From Dyadobacter sp. CY261 (lineage in GTDB: Bacteria > Bacteroidota > Bacteroidia > Cytophagales > Spirosomataceae): a stretch of DNA of 64,000 nt. The stretch covers positions 1 through 64,000 of the forward strand of contig NZ_JAKCPW010000007.1 of the NCBI RefSeq assembly GCF_021440085.1, written 5' to 3'. The translations under genes were made by a program, and so were the position numbers. The notes under the pieces were generated by a model. It did no database searches. It saw only the letters and a program-made list of their open reading frames with translations, and was not told where the DNA came from. Positions 8,862-16,995 of this stretch are shown piece after piece; the stretch's first letter is position 1; every line of letters begins with the position of its first letter.

Positions 8862-9359
8862 ATGCATAAGCAAACCGTAAATAAAACCCCATCTTACCTG
8901 AATTTCAATCAGGAAGAATACAGTTGGAAGCCGGATGTGGATTACCGGAGGCACCCAGAACTGTACCGCGTCGGAAAAGGTGAGCAAGGCGTTTTGATCT
9001 GCGAGCCGTATAAATCGGAGATAGGCCAATTCTGGCGGTTTAAGACCAAGGTAATTGCCGAGAAAAGCAGCGGCAAGATTTATGAATTGTTTCTGCACTA
9101 TCTAAACATGCAAGATTTTGTCGGAGCTGATATGGCCCGTAAATATCTGCAAATGGGTTTCACCCGGGCACGCCGTTATGCCAATTACAAGGGAGGCAAA
9201 AAGTATGATAAGGAAAAGGATTATCAGCTTTTGAAGAAAGGCACGGGGCAGAAAGAAAAAGCGGACGCTGCTGCTGTGTTTTATGCGAAATGGAAAAAAG
9301 CAGAAAACAATGCTCGTTATGCACAAATGAAGAAAGAGTGGAAAGTCAAGATCGGATAA
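8862..9359 (+). CDS. DUF4385 family protein
   Basis: A 165-residue soluble protein with the DUF4385 pattern: YRRHPELYRVGKGEQGVL, then CEPYKSEIGQFWRFKT, then DFVGADMARKYLQMGFTRAR and RYANYKGGKKY. The last third is lysine-rich and probably lies outside the conserved core. The many invariant aromatic and basic residues suggest a nucleic-acid or nucleotide role, but I know of no tested function. It starts 5 bp after the DUF4174 stop, so the pair likely forms an operon. It converges with the interrupted 2'-5' RNA ligase gene on the other strand, with only 12 bp between them. Confidence 0.85.
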   Translation: MHKQTVNKTPSYLNFNQEEYSWKPDVDYRRHPELYRVGKGEQGVLICEPYKSEIGQFWRFKTKVIAEKSSGKIYELFLHYLNMQDFVGADMARKYLQMGFTRARRYANYKGGKKYDKEKDYQLLKKGTGQKEKADAAAVFYAKWKKAENNARYAQMKKEWKVKIG

Positions 9360-9371
9360 TCGGCTAAAACA

Positions 9372-9920
9372 TTAGGTACAAAAACGAAAAGTCCGGATAA
9401 ACTGCCAAGGCCCTCCAAGATACCTCCACAAATGCACGCCGTTGGCCGCAAAGCAAAATGGCTCGAAGGTCGACCTGAGCTCAGCCTGTAATTTTTTAGC
9501 TTCAGAAGCCTGCACCTTATTTTGAACGGTTATATGAAAATTCCTTCTCTGTTTATCCTGATTGGTAAGAAACTCCTGATATTGTATTTGCAAATTTCGA
9601 TGCAGCAAAGTCAACTCCGGTGATACAATTTTAAAGGCTGTTCCGCCACCTAGTGAAACGACCTGATCAGCTTTTACATCAAACACAGCCTAGCTTTCGG
9701 TCAATACCTGCATCTTATCAAGGATACATTGCTCGTCAGGCAAAGCATTAAACAAGGTCAGATGGGCATTCAGGAAATTCCTTTCCTTCGGAAAATACTG
9801 ACGTCGCAAGTCATCAAAATACGCCTGTGCAGCAGGGGCGATTAATAATGTGGCAACTAAGGGCGAACTCATCGGATATCGGTAGTCTGGGAAGGTAGGA
9901 AAGGCAACGACATTATTCAT
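9372..9920 (-). pseudogene. 2'-5' RNA ligase family protein, interrupted by an in-frame TAG
   Basis: Two co-linear frames in the same phase make one 2H phosphoesterase of about 182 codons, split only by a TAG at 9690-9692. The first part (76 residues) carries the first HxT motif as AHLTLF; the second carries FHITVQ, the second HxT. Both catalytic histidine motifs, the usual length and the flanking strands are intact, so the amber codon is recent, a sequencing error, or bypassed. Family members (LigT/thpR-like, YjcG-like) act on RNA 2'-5' or cyclic phosphate bonds. It overlaps the upstream tautomerase gene by 4 bp (ATGA), so the two were translationally coupled. The downstream half has a GTG that might restart translation, but it would lack the first motif. 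Confidence 0.8.
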
Positions 9921-10306
9921 ACTTCCACTACATAGCCAAGCCCTAATTCATCGCCAGGCTGTCCGCGAATACCCCAATTGTGCTTGGGTGTTTCAGTCAA
10001 AGTAATCTCCAGATCCAGGGGCTTGATGTCCAGGACCTCGTCAAATCGGTCGAACAAAAGTCTGTATAGTTTTTTCTTCGCTGCCAGCGAACGACCTTCA
10101 AAAAGTGCAATTTCTATAATTGTGTAATTGTCGGTGCGATCGGATGGAAATATGAAATCACCTTCATCAAAATAGAAAAACCGATGGAATTTCTTTGATC
10201 GAGGATAGTCAAAAGCTTCCACCACGCAAGAGTGGATCAGTTCACTCACCTGCTCCCTTCGTGGCAACAATCTGGATCTGAGTCCGTAAATTTTTATTTG
10301 AGACAT
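9917..10306 (-). CDS. tautomerase family protein (Tautomerase_2 type)
   Basis: A 129-residue protein like the tautomerase/MSAD-related family that is common in Bacteroidota and Pseudomonadota: MSQIKIYGLRSRLLPRREQ, then SELIHSCVVEAFDYPRSKKF, then the strand NYTIIEIALFEGRSLAAKKK and the end PKHNWGIRGQPGDELGLGY. Unlike the short 4-oxalocrotonate tautomerases, this longer subfamily does not show a bare Pro-2; the first residue after Met is Ser, and a proline-dependent mechanism is not evident from sequence. Its stop overlaps the start of the interrupted 2'-5' RNA ligase gene. The SnoaL-like gene lies 30 bp upstream on the same strand. Substrate unknown. Confidence 0.85.
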   Translation of the reverse strand: MSQIKIYGLRSRLLPRREQVSELIHSCVVEAFDYPRSKKFHRFFYFDEGDFIFPSDRTDNYTIIEIALFEGRSLAAKKKLYRLLFDRFDEVLDIKPLDLEITLTETPKHNWGIRGQPGDELGLGYVVEV

Positions 10307-10336
10307 ATTTCTGAAAGCTCCAAATCGGTGTCTACA

Positions 10337-10681
10337 CTATGCAACTTTGATAACGAACGCGGTCAATTCTGCCATCTTTCCATCCTCAAATCGCCAAACG
10401 TCACAATATGAATAATTGACAAGATTTCCGTCTCGATCCTTCAAATCGATTGTGCCGACTGCGGTAACATAATCGCCTTCTTCGATCATGTTTTCTACTT
10501 CAAATTTGGGCGGCTCCAGATAGGTCTGTGCCATGTATTGTCGCACAGCCTCTTTGCCCCTTAGTGTTTGATCACCGACAAAAGTCCATACTACTTTATC
10601 TGTACAAAACGCTAGAAAAACTTCCTTTTCACCTTTCATCACTGCGGCATTAGCGGCCTGCAATACTTCTTTATTTTTCAT
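10337..10681 (-). CDS. NTF2-like/SnoaL-like domain protein
   Basis: A 114-residue single-domain cone-shaped NTF2-like protein: N-terminal helix MKNKEVLQAANAAVMKGEKE, then CTDKVVWTFVGDQTLRGKEA with the usual W and G-K-E-A turn, an acidic strand EEGDYVTAVGTI, and the closing YCDVWRFEDGKMAELTAFV. These proteins act as small isomerases, hydrolases or ligand carriers; the fold does not give the substrate. It heads a probable three-gene minus-strand operon with the tautomerase (30 bp) and the interrupted 2'-5' RNA ligase gene. Confidence 0.85.
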   Translation of the reverse strand: MKNKEVLQAANAAVMKGEKEVFLAFCTDKVVWTFVGDQTLRGKEAVRQYMAQTYLEPPKFEVENMIEEGDYVTAVGTIDLKDRDGNLVNYSYCDVWRFEDGKMAELTAFVIKVA

Positions 10682-11119
10682 AATAATGGAATGCTTACTT
10701 GATACTTGTATCGCCCATCAAAGGGCGAAGCGCCTGGACGACCATGACGGATCAACGGAGACAACTTCTCATCCACCTAAGTGCGCTTCCTGCGCTACGC
10801 GGCATTAGCTGTTTGAGTTCCTGTGGAAATATCACCCTTAGCATTCACCGCGCCGCAGTCTCTACAGCCGGTCTGGAATACGGGCCGATCAAACATTCGC
10901 CGCGGGAATGAAAAGTATTGCATGTGATGTAAACTGTCCACGGGTAAAACATGTTGCCCTTCGTTTCAAATATCGCTAAATTTGACATATTCGGGTATAA
11001 CAGAAGCAGAATAGTATGTATGCTTAGGCCATCAGTCATTGATGGCTTGCCTAGAATTTAGTCTGAATTTGTCAGCAATGCAAAAAGCAAAAAGTACTGA
11101 TTTTCAATACTTTGATGCG
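10682..11119 (+). other. 438-bp stretch without a recognised gene
   Basis: No frame here reads like a protein family on either strand. It should hold the promoter of the NTF2-like operon on its left side. The right part borders a BNR-repeat pseudogene and may contain its eroded C-terminal coding region, but I could not align it. Confidence 0.35.
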
Positions 11120-11533
11120 TTAGATAGCAATGCCCACTCCCCCCTCATTGATCACATTAACCCAGTTTTCACCATCATCTATCGACCGAATTATGCCTCT
11201 CTGGCTGGTAGCCATCAGCACTCCATTTGACTCTACCAATTTCATTACCCAGCCTCCGTCATAGACTTGCTTCCAGGTTTTTCCACTGTCATCAGATTTG
11301 AAAATGCCCTTATCGCAACCGATGAAAACGGTGTCCCCAGTTTTCAAAAATGGTGCGAACGTTCTTCCCTGGGAAATCCGTATATATCGGCAACCATAAA
11401 CCCATTCCGTTTATTTTTGCAAAAACTGGCCGCCGTAGTTGAATGCAAGCATTCCAGCCTTGCCAGGGACAATGCTGCTAAGGATGTCCGGAGAAACCTC
11501 TTTTCCCAAAAAGGAGCAGTGGAATTTAGTTTG
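11120..11533 (-). pseudogene. BNR/Asp-box repeat protein remnant
   Basis: Read in one frame from 11533 down to 11120 (138 codons) the minus strand gives FLGKEVSPDILSSIVPGKAG, then AFNYGGQFLQK, a TAA at 11411-11413, and then TFAPFLKTGDTVFIGCDKGI, FKSDDSGKTWKQVYDGG and RSIDDGENWVNVINEGG. SDDSGKTW and SIDDGENW are two Asp-box (BNR) repeats, as in sialidase-like or photosystem-assembly-like beta-propellers. A TAG at 11534-11536 closes the frame upstream and the frame ends after GVGIAI, far short of the full propeller. No start codon serves the reconstructed frame, so this is a 5'- and 3'-truncated pseudogene with an internal nonsense codon. Confidence 0.65.
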
Positions 11534-11794
11534 CTATAATACATTCCAAATCTCGTTTTTGATTGCTATCCGGGAGTAGGGGTGATTGTGGAAATTCTAA
11601 GGCCTGATCAAAGGCAAATGGGAATTGGAAAAGGAGCAAAAAAGCGAAGTGATGGATTTTCATGACTAAAATGGTTTGGTGAAATGATAGCGTAAAATTG
11701 TATTAACTTCACATGTCCAAATGTAGGCACCTGCGTAGCCGTGCTTGTAAATCAACTATAAAATCTTGCTAGTCAATTGTAAAAAGAAATTTAA

Positions 11795-12937
11795 ATGCGT
11801 GTAAATTCTGGTTTTACTGGCTTTTTCACTAACCGGCTGGTGTTGAGGTCTGGCATTGCCATGGTGCTGCCTGTTATTTTTTTTATCGCCTCTTCTTTCA
11901 CAGAACATTCCGGCCGAGACTTCAGGGCGAAGCAAGTGAACCTTCTGATCCGTCAAACTGGTCATCGGTTGTTGCTGCAGGCAGGTGACTCAACCTCACG
12001 TGTATTGCCCGTTACTGAGATTAAAGAAGGCACGTTTCTGCTCAGGTTCGAAAATGAATTCGTTTTTAACCACGACTCGCTCATCGCGCTGTCACAGCAC
12101 TTACTCCCCAAAAAGCAGTTCCCTTCCGGTTACACCGTCACAGTACATGATTGCATGAAAGACGGCATCGTCTATGGTTTCCAGGTAAATAATACCTCGC
12201 CGGATATCCTGGCTTGTAGTGGCAGAAGTCAACCCTCAGGTTGTTACACAATCGAATTTGCCTTTCCAGATTTTTATGAAAGCGTAAAACAGAAGAAAGC
12301 CGACGTCGACGAGCTGACTGAATCAGTTAAAGCGGATACTCAGGAAGTCAGTCCAAAACTTGAAGAATTAAAAATGCCAACTTTCGGCTACGACAGCGAC
12401 CAGCGGACTGACGACCTCAAATCAGTTAAAGTGGATCCTCAGCAAGCCAATCCAACACTTGAAGAATCCCAAACGAGAACCTTTGACTTTCCATTAATCA
12501 AGGTGATTTATGCCGGTATTCTGGTGTTGTTGGGTGTTACCTTGTTGATTGGGCGTTTTGGGAAGTTTTTTAAACCGTTGCCCGGCCAGAATCAAAACCA
12601 CGCTATAATAAAAGAGTCCGTTCCGGAATTGGCTGCGCTCGGAAAATTTTTATTTAATGTTCAGGGTCAGCGCTTGCTTTTGGAAAGCGAGGTGGTTAGT
12701 CTCACAGACAAAGAATGCAAGGTTCTGAAATTGCTCTACCAAAATTTCGGAGAACTGATCCCCCGCGAAACGCTTATGCAGGAAGTTTGGATCAACGAAG
12801 GGGTCATCACCGGTCGCAGCCTGGACATGTTTGTGTCGAAACTTCGAAAGAAATTAAGTCGTGATCCTGAGCTGAGAATAACGAATGTTCATGGGAAAGG
12901 GTATAAGTTGGAAATACCTGAAAAACAGGTTATTTAA
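11795..12937 (+). CDS. membrane-anchored winged-helix transcriptional regulator (ToxR-like layout)
   Basis: A 380-residue protein with an N-terminal membrane segment (about residues 20-37), a periplasmic domain with two beta-rich parts, a second membrane helix VIYAGILVLLGVTLLIG (about 236-253), and a cytoplasmic C-terminal OmpR/PhoB-type winged helix: FNVQGQRLLLESEVVSLTDK, ECKVLKLLYQNFGELIPRET, MFVSKLRKKLSRD and ITNVHGKGYKLEI. With no receiver domain, it is a one-component regulator that would sense the periplasm. Before the second helix lies an imperfect tandem repeat of 33 residues (SVKADTQEVSPKLEE and SVKVDPQQANPTLEE, 99 bp apart). Similar proteins are frequent in Spirosomaceae genomes; targets unknown. 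Confidence 0.85.
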   Translation: MRVNSGFTGFFTNRLVLRSGIAMVLPVIFFIASSFTEHSGRDFRAKQVNLLIRQTGHRLLLQAGDSTSRVLPVTEIKEGTFLLRFENEFVFNHDSLIALSQHLLPKKQFPSGYTVTVHDCMKDGIVYGFQVNNTSPDILACSGRSQPSGCYTIEFAFPDFYESVKQKKADVDELTESVKADTQEVSPKLEELKMPTFGYDSDQRTDDLKSVKVDPQQANPTLEESQTRTFDFPLIKVIYAGILVLLGVTLLIGRFGKFFKPLPGQNQNHAIIKESVPELAALGKFLFNVQGQRLLLESEVVSLTDKECKVLKLLYQNFGELIPRETLMQEVWINEGVITGRSLDMFVSKLRKKLSRDPELRITNVHGKGYKLEIPEKQVI

Positions 12938-12940
12938 AAT

Positions 12941-13090
12941 CTAAAGCAGCCCAAAGCGCTTGTTACTGCCCTTGCCTTGGTTCGTGTCCTTACCATAGCC
13001 GTCAACTTCAGAAAAAACAAAATTCAGTTTGGGCTTTAGGCGTGACCATTTCCAGGGTCAATTTATATTTTCCAAAGTTTTATTTTCCAT
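12941..13090 (-). pseudogene. short 49-codon frame with an internal TGA, unknown
   Basis: On the minus strand an ATG at 13090 opens MENKTLENIN, then a TGA (13058-13060), and the same frame goes on to a well-formed hydrophilic sequence ending in SEVDGYGKDTNQGKGSNKRF. I do not recognise it. The sequence after the stop has the look of a real C-terminal tail (basic, glycine and asparagine rich), so this is probably the relic of a small gene or of the end of a larger one. The rest of 12938-13389 shows no gene; the plus-strand promoter of the downstream membrane gene should lie at its right end. Confidence 0.3.
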
Positions 13091-13389
13091 GATATTTTTA
13101 GCCAATCTTAGGGAATGGCTTCTCTGTTTGTCGCATGCAGAAATAAAGGTAAATATATGATTATCAGAATATTAACCAGTTGTGAGGTTAACAGAGTAAT
13201 GCGTGTTTAATTCTACCCAGCGGTTTACTTGCAAGAGAGTTGATGCAGCGCCTTCTTTAGAAAAAGCCAAGTATTTACGAGGTCTGCGATATAGCTACCG
13301 CGGCGCTCTAACTTGTTATTCGTGACAAATTTGCTTGTCTTTTTAATAAGTATACTTTACATTTATGACGTCAAATCAATTGCTAAGTC

Positions 13390-13731
13390 ATGGCTAAAAT
13401 AATTAAGCTCGCAAGTGTAGTTCTAGTTACAATTGGCGCCATTGTCTTGTTTTCCGATCCTCATGCCGGAGCTGAACTTCCCTTATTGATTGGGCTCTTC
13501 ATGGGCTTTGTGAGCCGAGACAAGATGGAAGATGAACGAGCGTTACACCTCAAAACATCATCGGCCTATGTTTCTCTTGTTGTAGGATACAGCCTTAAGT
13601 TGCTGACCAGCAATCTTTACGATCACAAGCTTATCCGCTTTCAGTTATCAGAAATAAACCACTTCCTTATTCTCGTTTTTGCGATGGCAATAATTCTCTA
13701 CTATTCAAGAGTTTACCTGTCAACCAAATAA
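13390..13731 (+). CDS. small membrane protein paired with an XRE regulator
   Basis: A 113-residue protein with about four membrane segments: residues 5-22 and 28-42, then a cytoplasmic DKMEDERALHLKTSS loop, and two more at about 55-70 and 88-107. The loop with D-E-R-A-L-x-L is typical of small multi-pass proteins (DUF2178-like) that are encoded just upstream of a small Cro/CI regulator. That gene follows here after 10 bp and must be in the same operon. The usual interpretation is that the pair is an autoregulated unit, with the membrane protein influencing the regulator; its activity is not known. I cannot name the family with certainty. Confidence 0.7.
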   Translation: MAKIIKLASVVLVTIGAIVLFSDPHAGAELPLLIGLFMGFVSRDKMEDERALHLKTSSAYVSLVVGYSLKLLTSNLYDHKLIRFQLSEINHFLILVFAMAIILYYSRVYLSTK

Positions 13732-13741
13732 TTTTTGTTTA

Positions 13742-13948
13742 ATGAAAAATTGTTTAAAGGTTGAAAGAGCAAGGCAGAACTTTACACAGGCGGACCTAGC
13801 AGAAAAGGTAGGCGTGTCTAGGCAAACGATCAACTCCATCGAAATCGGTAAATACACTCCGTCGGCTGTACTGGCATTGAAGATTGCCGCAGTGTTTAAT
13901 GCTCGTGTGGAAGAAGTATTTGTTTTGGAAGACAGCGATTGGAAATAG
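13742..13948 (+). CDS. small XRE-family transcriptional regulator
   Basis: A 68-residue protein that is nearly all helix-turn-helix: MKNCLKVERARQNFTQADLA, then EKVGVSRQTINSIEIGKYTP, then SAVLALKIAAVFNARVEEVF. This is the YozG/Cro-like group in which a single HTH is followed by a short C-terminal helix. The recognition helix is SRQTINSIE. It is co-transcribed with the membrane protein that ends 10 bp upstream and is likely an autorepressor. Confidence 0.9.
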   Translation: MKNCLKVERARQNFTQADLAEKVGVSRQTINSIEIGKYTPSAVLALKIAAVFNARVEEVFVLEDSDWK

Positions 13949-14148
13949 CTCCTTGTAAAGTGTTCTGAAAAACGTCACAATTTGAGAGGCACAGTTTGGG
14001 ATTAGAAAAATTGATGTTTGAGAAACCTGGTCAAAATCGCCTCTGTCAGATATATTCATTCGGCAACCTAATTTAGCACAATCTATAACAGATATCCGGA
14101 TACCTTGAAGAAGCTTTTCAGTTACGGAACAATTAGAGTATTATTCAA

Positions 14149-14802
14149 ATGAAACTACTAATTGCACTACTTGCTCTACTCACATTCCAATGTTCAAATG
14201 ACAACCATGGCAACGTGGAAGCAACTTTGCGCATAACGTCAGTGAAAGATTCGGTGGACGAAAGCAAAACCATGCTCCTGTTGACAACGATCTATGAAAA
14301 CAAAACTGGGCGGGATATTTATTTAATTAAAAGCTACCCATGGGCTCGTAGTTTCAACAAGAGGGATTCATTGAACCAATACCAAAAAATCCCCGACCCG
14401 GAATTTAGTTCCAGGATAATGCGGCATTGCGTAAATTCCGATGACTTTCTGGAAAGCCTGATCTTATCAAAGCCTGAGAAACGGGCGATCGTCGATACAT
14501 TAGCAAAGTTGAATGCAGGGCTTATAAAATCGGATTACAATGGTTTAAAAGACAAGTTTCAAACACAGTTTTTGGTATTAAGGCGCGGTGAGCGCCTCGA
14601 AGTTGACAATGCCCCAGTATACGCGTCAGGAAGCCAAATCTCGAAATATTTATTTGAAAAAAAGGTGGCTGACGAAGTATTGCGGAGGACAAAACTGGGG
14701 GAGTTTATAACTATCCCAAAACGAATTGGAACCTTTGAGTTCTGGGATGGCCCAATAAATCTGTCATCCGATTTTATTGAGATCATTTTTAAAGAAATAT
14801 AA
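14149..14802 (+). CDS. hypothetical lipoprotein
   Basis: A 217-residue protein with a lipoprotein signal: MKLLIALLALLTFQCSNDNH, where L-T-F-Q-C puts the lipid-modified cysteine at position 15. The mature part is a beta-rich domain followed by a helical region with charged residues (SKPEKRAIVDTLAKLNAGLI). I recognise no family. It stands alone, 200 bp after the XRE gene, and 13 bp before a truncated gene start, so it may have been the first gene of a pair whose second member has been lost. Confidence 0.6.
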   Translation: MKLLIALLALLTFQCSNDNHGNVEATLRITSVKDSVDESKTMLLLTTIYENKTGRDIYLIKSYPWARSFNKRDSLNQYQKIPDPEFSSRIMRHCVNSDDFLESLILSKPEKRAIVDTLAKLNAGLIKSDYNGLKDKFQTQFLVLRRGERLEVDNAPVYASGSQISKYLFEKKVADEVLRRTKLGEFITIPKRIGTFEFWDGPINLSSDFIEIIFKEI

Positions 14803-14815
14803 AACAAATAGACAC

Positions 14816-14902
14816 ATGAAAAAGATTACAAATTTGCTTGCTCTGCTCCTGTTATGTACTGCACAAACATGTCTTTCGCAGGATGGACCAGGAAAGGCGT
14901 AA
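14816..14902 (+). pseudogene. truncated 5' end of an exported-protein gene
   Basis: An ATG at 14816 opens MKKITNLLALLLLCTAQTCL, followed by SQDGPGKA and a TAA. This is a clean Sec signal peptide with a likely cut after CLS, but the mature protein is missing: the frame stops eight residues later, close to where the frameshifted glycosylase remnant on the other strand ends. The start codon follows the lipoprotein stop by 13 bp, as expected for a former second gene of that operon. Confidence 0.55.
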
Positions 14903-14940
14903 AATGAATATGAGGGTTGTTGCGGTACGGCCCCGGTAGA

Positions 14941-15352
14941 TTATTCCTGGAACGTATAACGGGCGAGGCTTGCTGCAAGTGCCTTTAATCGTTTGGCCCC
15001 CATAGAGTCCCATTGGTTTCAAATGCTGTTCCAACTCGATAATGTCAGCATCTACAACAACAGGCCAGTAATAGTATCTGTCTATAAAGGATGAGTAACA
15101 TTTATGAACAGTTTCGGCCTTGGTTCGCTGAAGTAGCACCTCGGCAATTACTATTTGATAAGACGTCAGCTCTGACTTCTGCCATGGCAGATAATGTCGT
15201 CCGTGCTCTGAAACCAAGTAAATATATGATCTTGGAATAGCTTTATTTTCTCTTCTAATATTAAAATGTTCTAACGTGGCTGAAACTGCTACAAGGCAGC
15301 TTGTAAGTTCGTTCGTCTCAAACGTTTCCTCTTTCAGGGATGGCTCAGTCAT
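14941..15352 (-). pseudogene. HhH-GPD DNA glycosylase (EndoIII/MutY-like), frameshifted and truncated
   Basis: The frame from 15352 encodes an N-terminal region with HYLPWQKSELTSYQIVIAEV, then LLQRTKAETVHKCYSSFIDR and LEQHLKPMGLYG. This matches endonuclease III/MutY-like A/G-specific glycosylases (W-R, V-x-E-x-L-L-Q-R-T, P-L-G-L-Y). In a run of five C bases at 14997-15001 the frame breaks: the correct continuation GAKRLKALAASLARYTFQE is in the next frame and ends at a TAA at 14941. The rest of the HhH-GPD domain with its catalytic aspartate, and any iron-sulfur loop, is gone. It is a dead fragment, bordered by another broken gene on one side and an IS3-type remnant on the other. Confidence 0.7.
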
Positions 15353-15382
15353 AAGCCAGTTTAATTCAATAGTTGTTCGTGT

Positions 15383-15628
15383 CTACTGAAATACTCCCTG
15401 TTCGCTGGACCTTGTGTGTTTGCGTCGACGGTTGTAAAATTCTACATATGCTTTTACTCCTCGATACAGATCCATCCCGCCATTTGGAGGATTTAAGTAT
15501 ATGTACTCTTGTTTGAGCGACCTCCAAAATCTTTCGATGAAAACATTGTCCAGAGCCCGCCCGACGATAATCATAAGGGCCGTCACGTTAAATATTTTGC
15601 GGAACTGTCGGAAAACGGCCAGACCCAC
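15383..15628 (-). pseudogene. IS3-family transposase OrfB, C-terminal remnant
   Basis: The 81-residue frame holds GRALDNVFIERFWRSLKQEY, then IYLNPPNGGMDLYRGVKAYV, then EFYNRRRKHTRSS, the signature C-terminal third of IS3-family transposases (rve integrase core). It includes the last catalytic glutamate in the FIERFWRSLK helix. The upstream part of the DDE domain, OrfA and the terminal repeats are missing, and the frame before G-R-A-L-D-N is not transposase-like. This is one more sign of past insertions in the 6.6-16 kb zone. Confidence 0.85.
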
Positions 15629-16210
15629 TGGATCAAACAGTCAAGCAAATCATAGATAGCGGATAAATTCGTGGGATCTTGGTAGAGATCGCGAACAAGT
15701 CGATCTTCTCACGTCTATATTAGGTTTAGATACCGTAGGACTTCAGGCTAGGCTTTCCAACTATAACCTACGGATATTTCCTTCGATATATTTTGGAAGC
15801 GGCGGATGACCAACATGAATTGATACATGATGTAACTGGTTTGGTGCCTGCCGGCTATTACGACCCTAGAACAGCTATCTGCGAGTCGACCGCGCATGAT
15901 TTGCGCCGACCGGCCCACTGTACTGCACAGCACTCCGATATTATCTTCCTAGGCTTTTCAAGTGAGCGGACACCTTGATAGGTCACTTGGTTGTTGATTG
16001 CCCTTTTGTAAAAACTACAATTGTCTCTTTCGATTTAGTTACTGCTGGCGGCCATTGGTTTGTTTATTTTTTTCATGACAAGTTCAGTTAGTGAAATAAA
16101 GACCGCCTAGTAAGATTTAGTCGCAATTACTGACTACACATTCGGCGGTTCTGGCTACACTTTGGGCTATTCGTTTCCGGAATTTTGTATCGTAACATTC
16201 AACTTACGAT
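15629..16210 (+). other. 580-bp stretch without a gene
   Basis: No frame on either strand resembles a protein. The left part would have encoded the rest of the IS3-type transposase if the insertion were intact, but I could not recover its DDE region in any phase. The last 70 bp (16140-16210) should carry the promoter of the SDR gene, with an AT-rich stretch just before its ATG. Confidence 0.4.
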
Positions 16211-16951
16211 ATGATAAATGGAATTGAAAATAAAGTAGTTGCCATCACCGGCGCAAGTAGCGGCATAGGTGAAGCCACAGCGGAGCTGCTGGCGGCAAAG
16301 GGGGCCAAAGTCGTTCTCGGTGCTCGCAGGGCAGATCTTTTAGCAACTTTAACAGAACGCATCCGGAACGCAGGCGGCCAGGCGGTTTACCTGCAAATGG
16401 ATGTTACTGAGCGGACAGAAGTCGCGTCCCTGGTACAACTGGCTTTGAATGAATTTGGCCGTTTAGATGTGATCATTAATAATGCAGGCATCAGCCAGCT
16501 GCAATTATTGGAGGATGTAGATGTGGAAGGTTGGGAACAAATGATTGATGTGAACCTGAAAGGCACGCTTTATGGCATTGCCGCCGCGTTGCCCGTTTTC
16601 AAATTGCAGGGTTCCGGACATATTATCAATATTATTTCAACGGCTGGCATTACTATTGTGCCTACGATGGGCGTTTATGCGGCAACTAAAAATGCAGTTC
16701 GTACGATTGGCGAAGCTTTGCGGCAAGAGTCAAAAGGCCGGTGGCGTGTGACAGGGATTTCTCCCGGGTTTGTGGATACACCCTTCGCGGGCAAAATCAA
16801 GAATGAATCTATACGGGATGTTCTGACCCAGCGGGCGAGCGAAATTGCCATCCCAGCAACGGCCATTGCCGAAGCGGTTGCCTATGCGATCGCCCAGCCG
16901 GATCAGGTGGATATCGGCGACATTGTGATCCGCCCGGCTGTTCAGGATTAA
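16211..16951 (+). CDS. short-chain dehydrogenase/reductase (SDR) family oxidoreductase
   Basis: A complete 246-residue classical SDR. The NAD(P) site is TGASSGIG (residues 14-21), with GARRAD after the second strand pointing to NADP preference; NNAG is at about 90-93; the catalytic set is N (NLKGTLYG), S (STAG), Y and K in YAATKNA. The end GDIVIRPAVQD is the usual C-terminal strand. It should oxidise or reduce an alcohol or carbonyl in the cytoplasm; the substrate is not readable. The AraC-type regulator gene follows by 44 bp and is likely its regulator, an arrangement common for this SDR group. Confidence 0.92.
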   Translation: MINGIENKVVAITGASSGIGEATAELLAAKGAKVVLGARRADLLATLTERIRNAGGQAVYLQMDVTERTEVASLVQLALNEFGRLDVIINNAGISQLQLLEDVDVEGWEQMIDVNLKGTLYGIAAALPVFKLQGSGHIINIISTAGITIVPTMGVYAATKNAVRTIGEALRQESKGRWRVTGISPGFVDTPFAGKIKNESIRDVLTQRASEIAIPATAIAEAVAYAIAQPDQVDIGDIVIRPAVQD

Positions 16952-16995
16952 GGTGATAGTTTTTTAAATTAATAATTGAAAAAAGGTAAACAGAT

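Noticed and set aside
10699..11039. Short frames (about 64-70 codons) on both strands between the NTF2-like gene and the BNR remnant
   Set aside because: Overlapping each other and without protein-like composition or start context.
15748..15978. Two short frames on opposite strands after the IS3 remnant
   Set aside because: I tried to read them as the missing DDE part of the transposase and could not; treated as non-coding.
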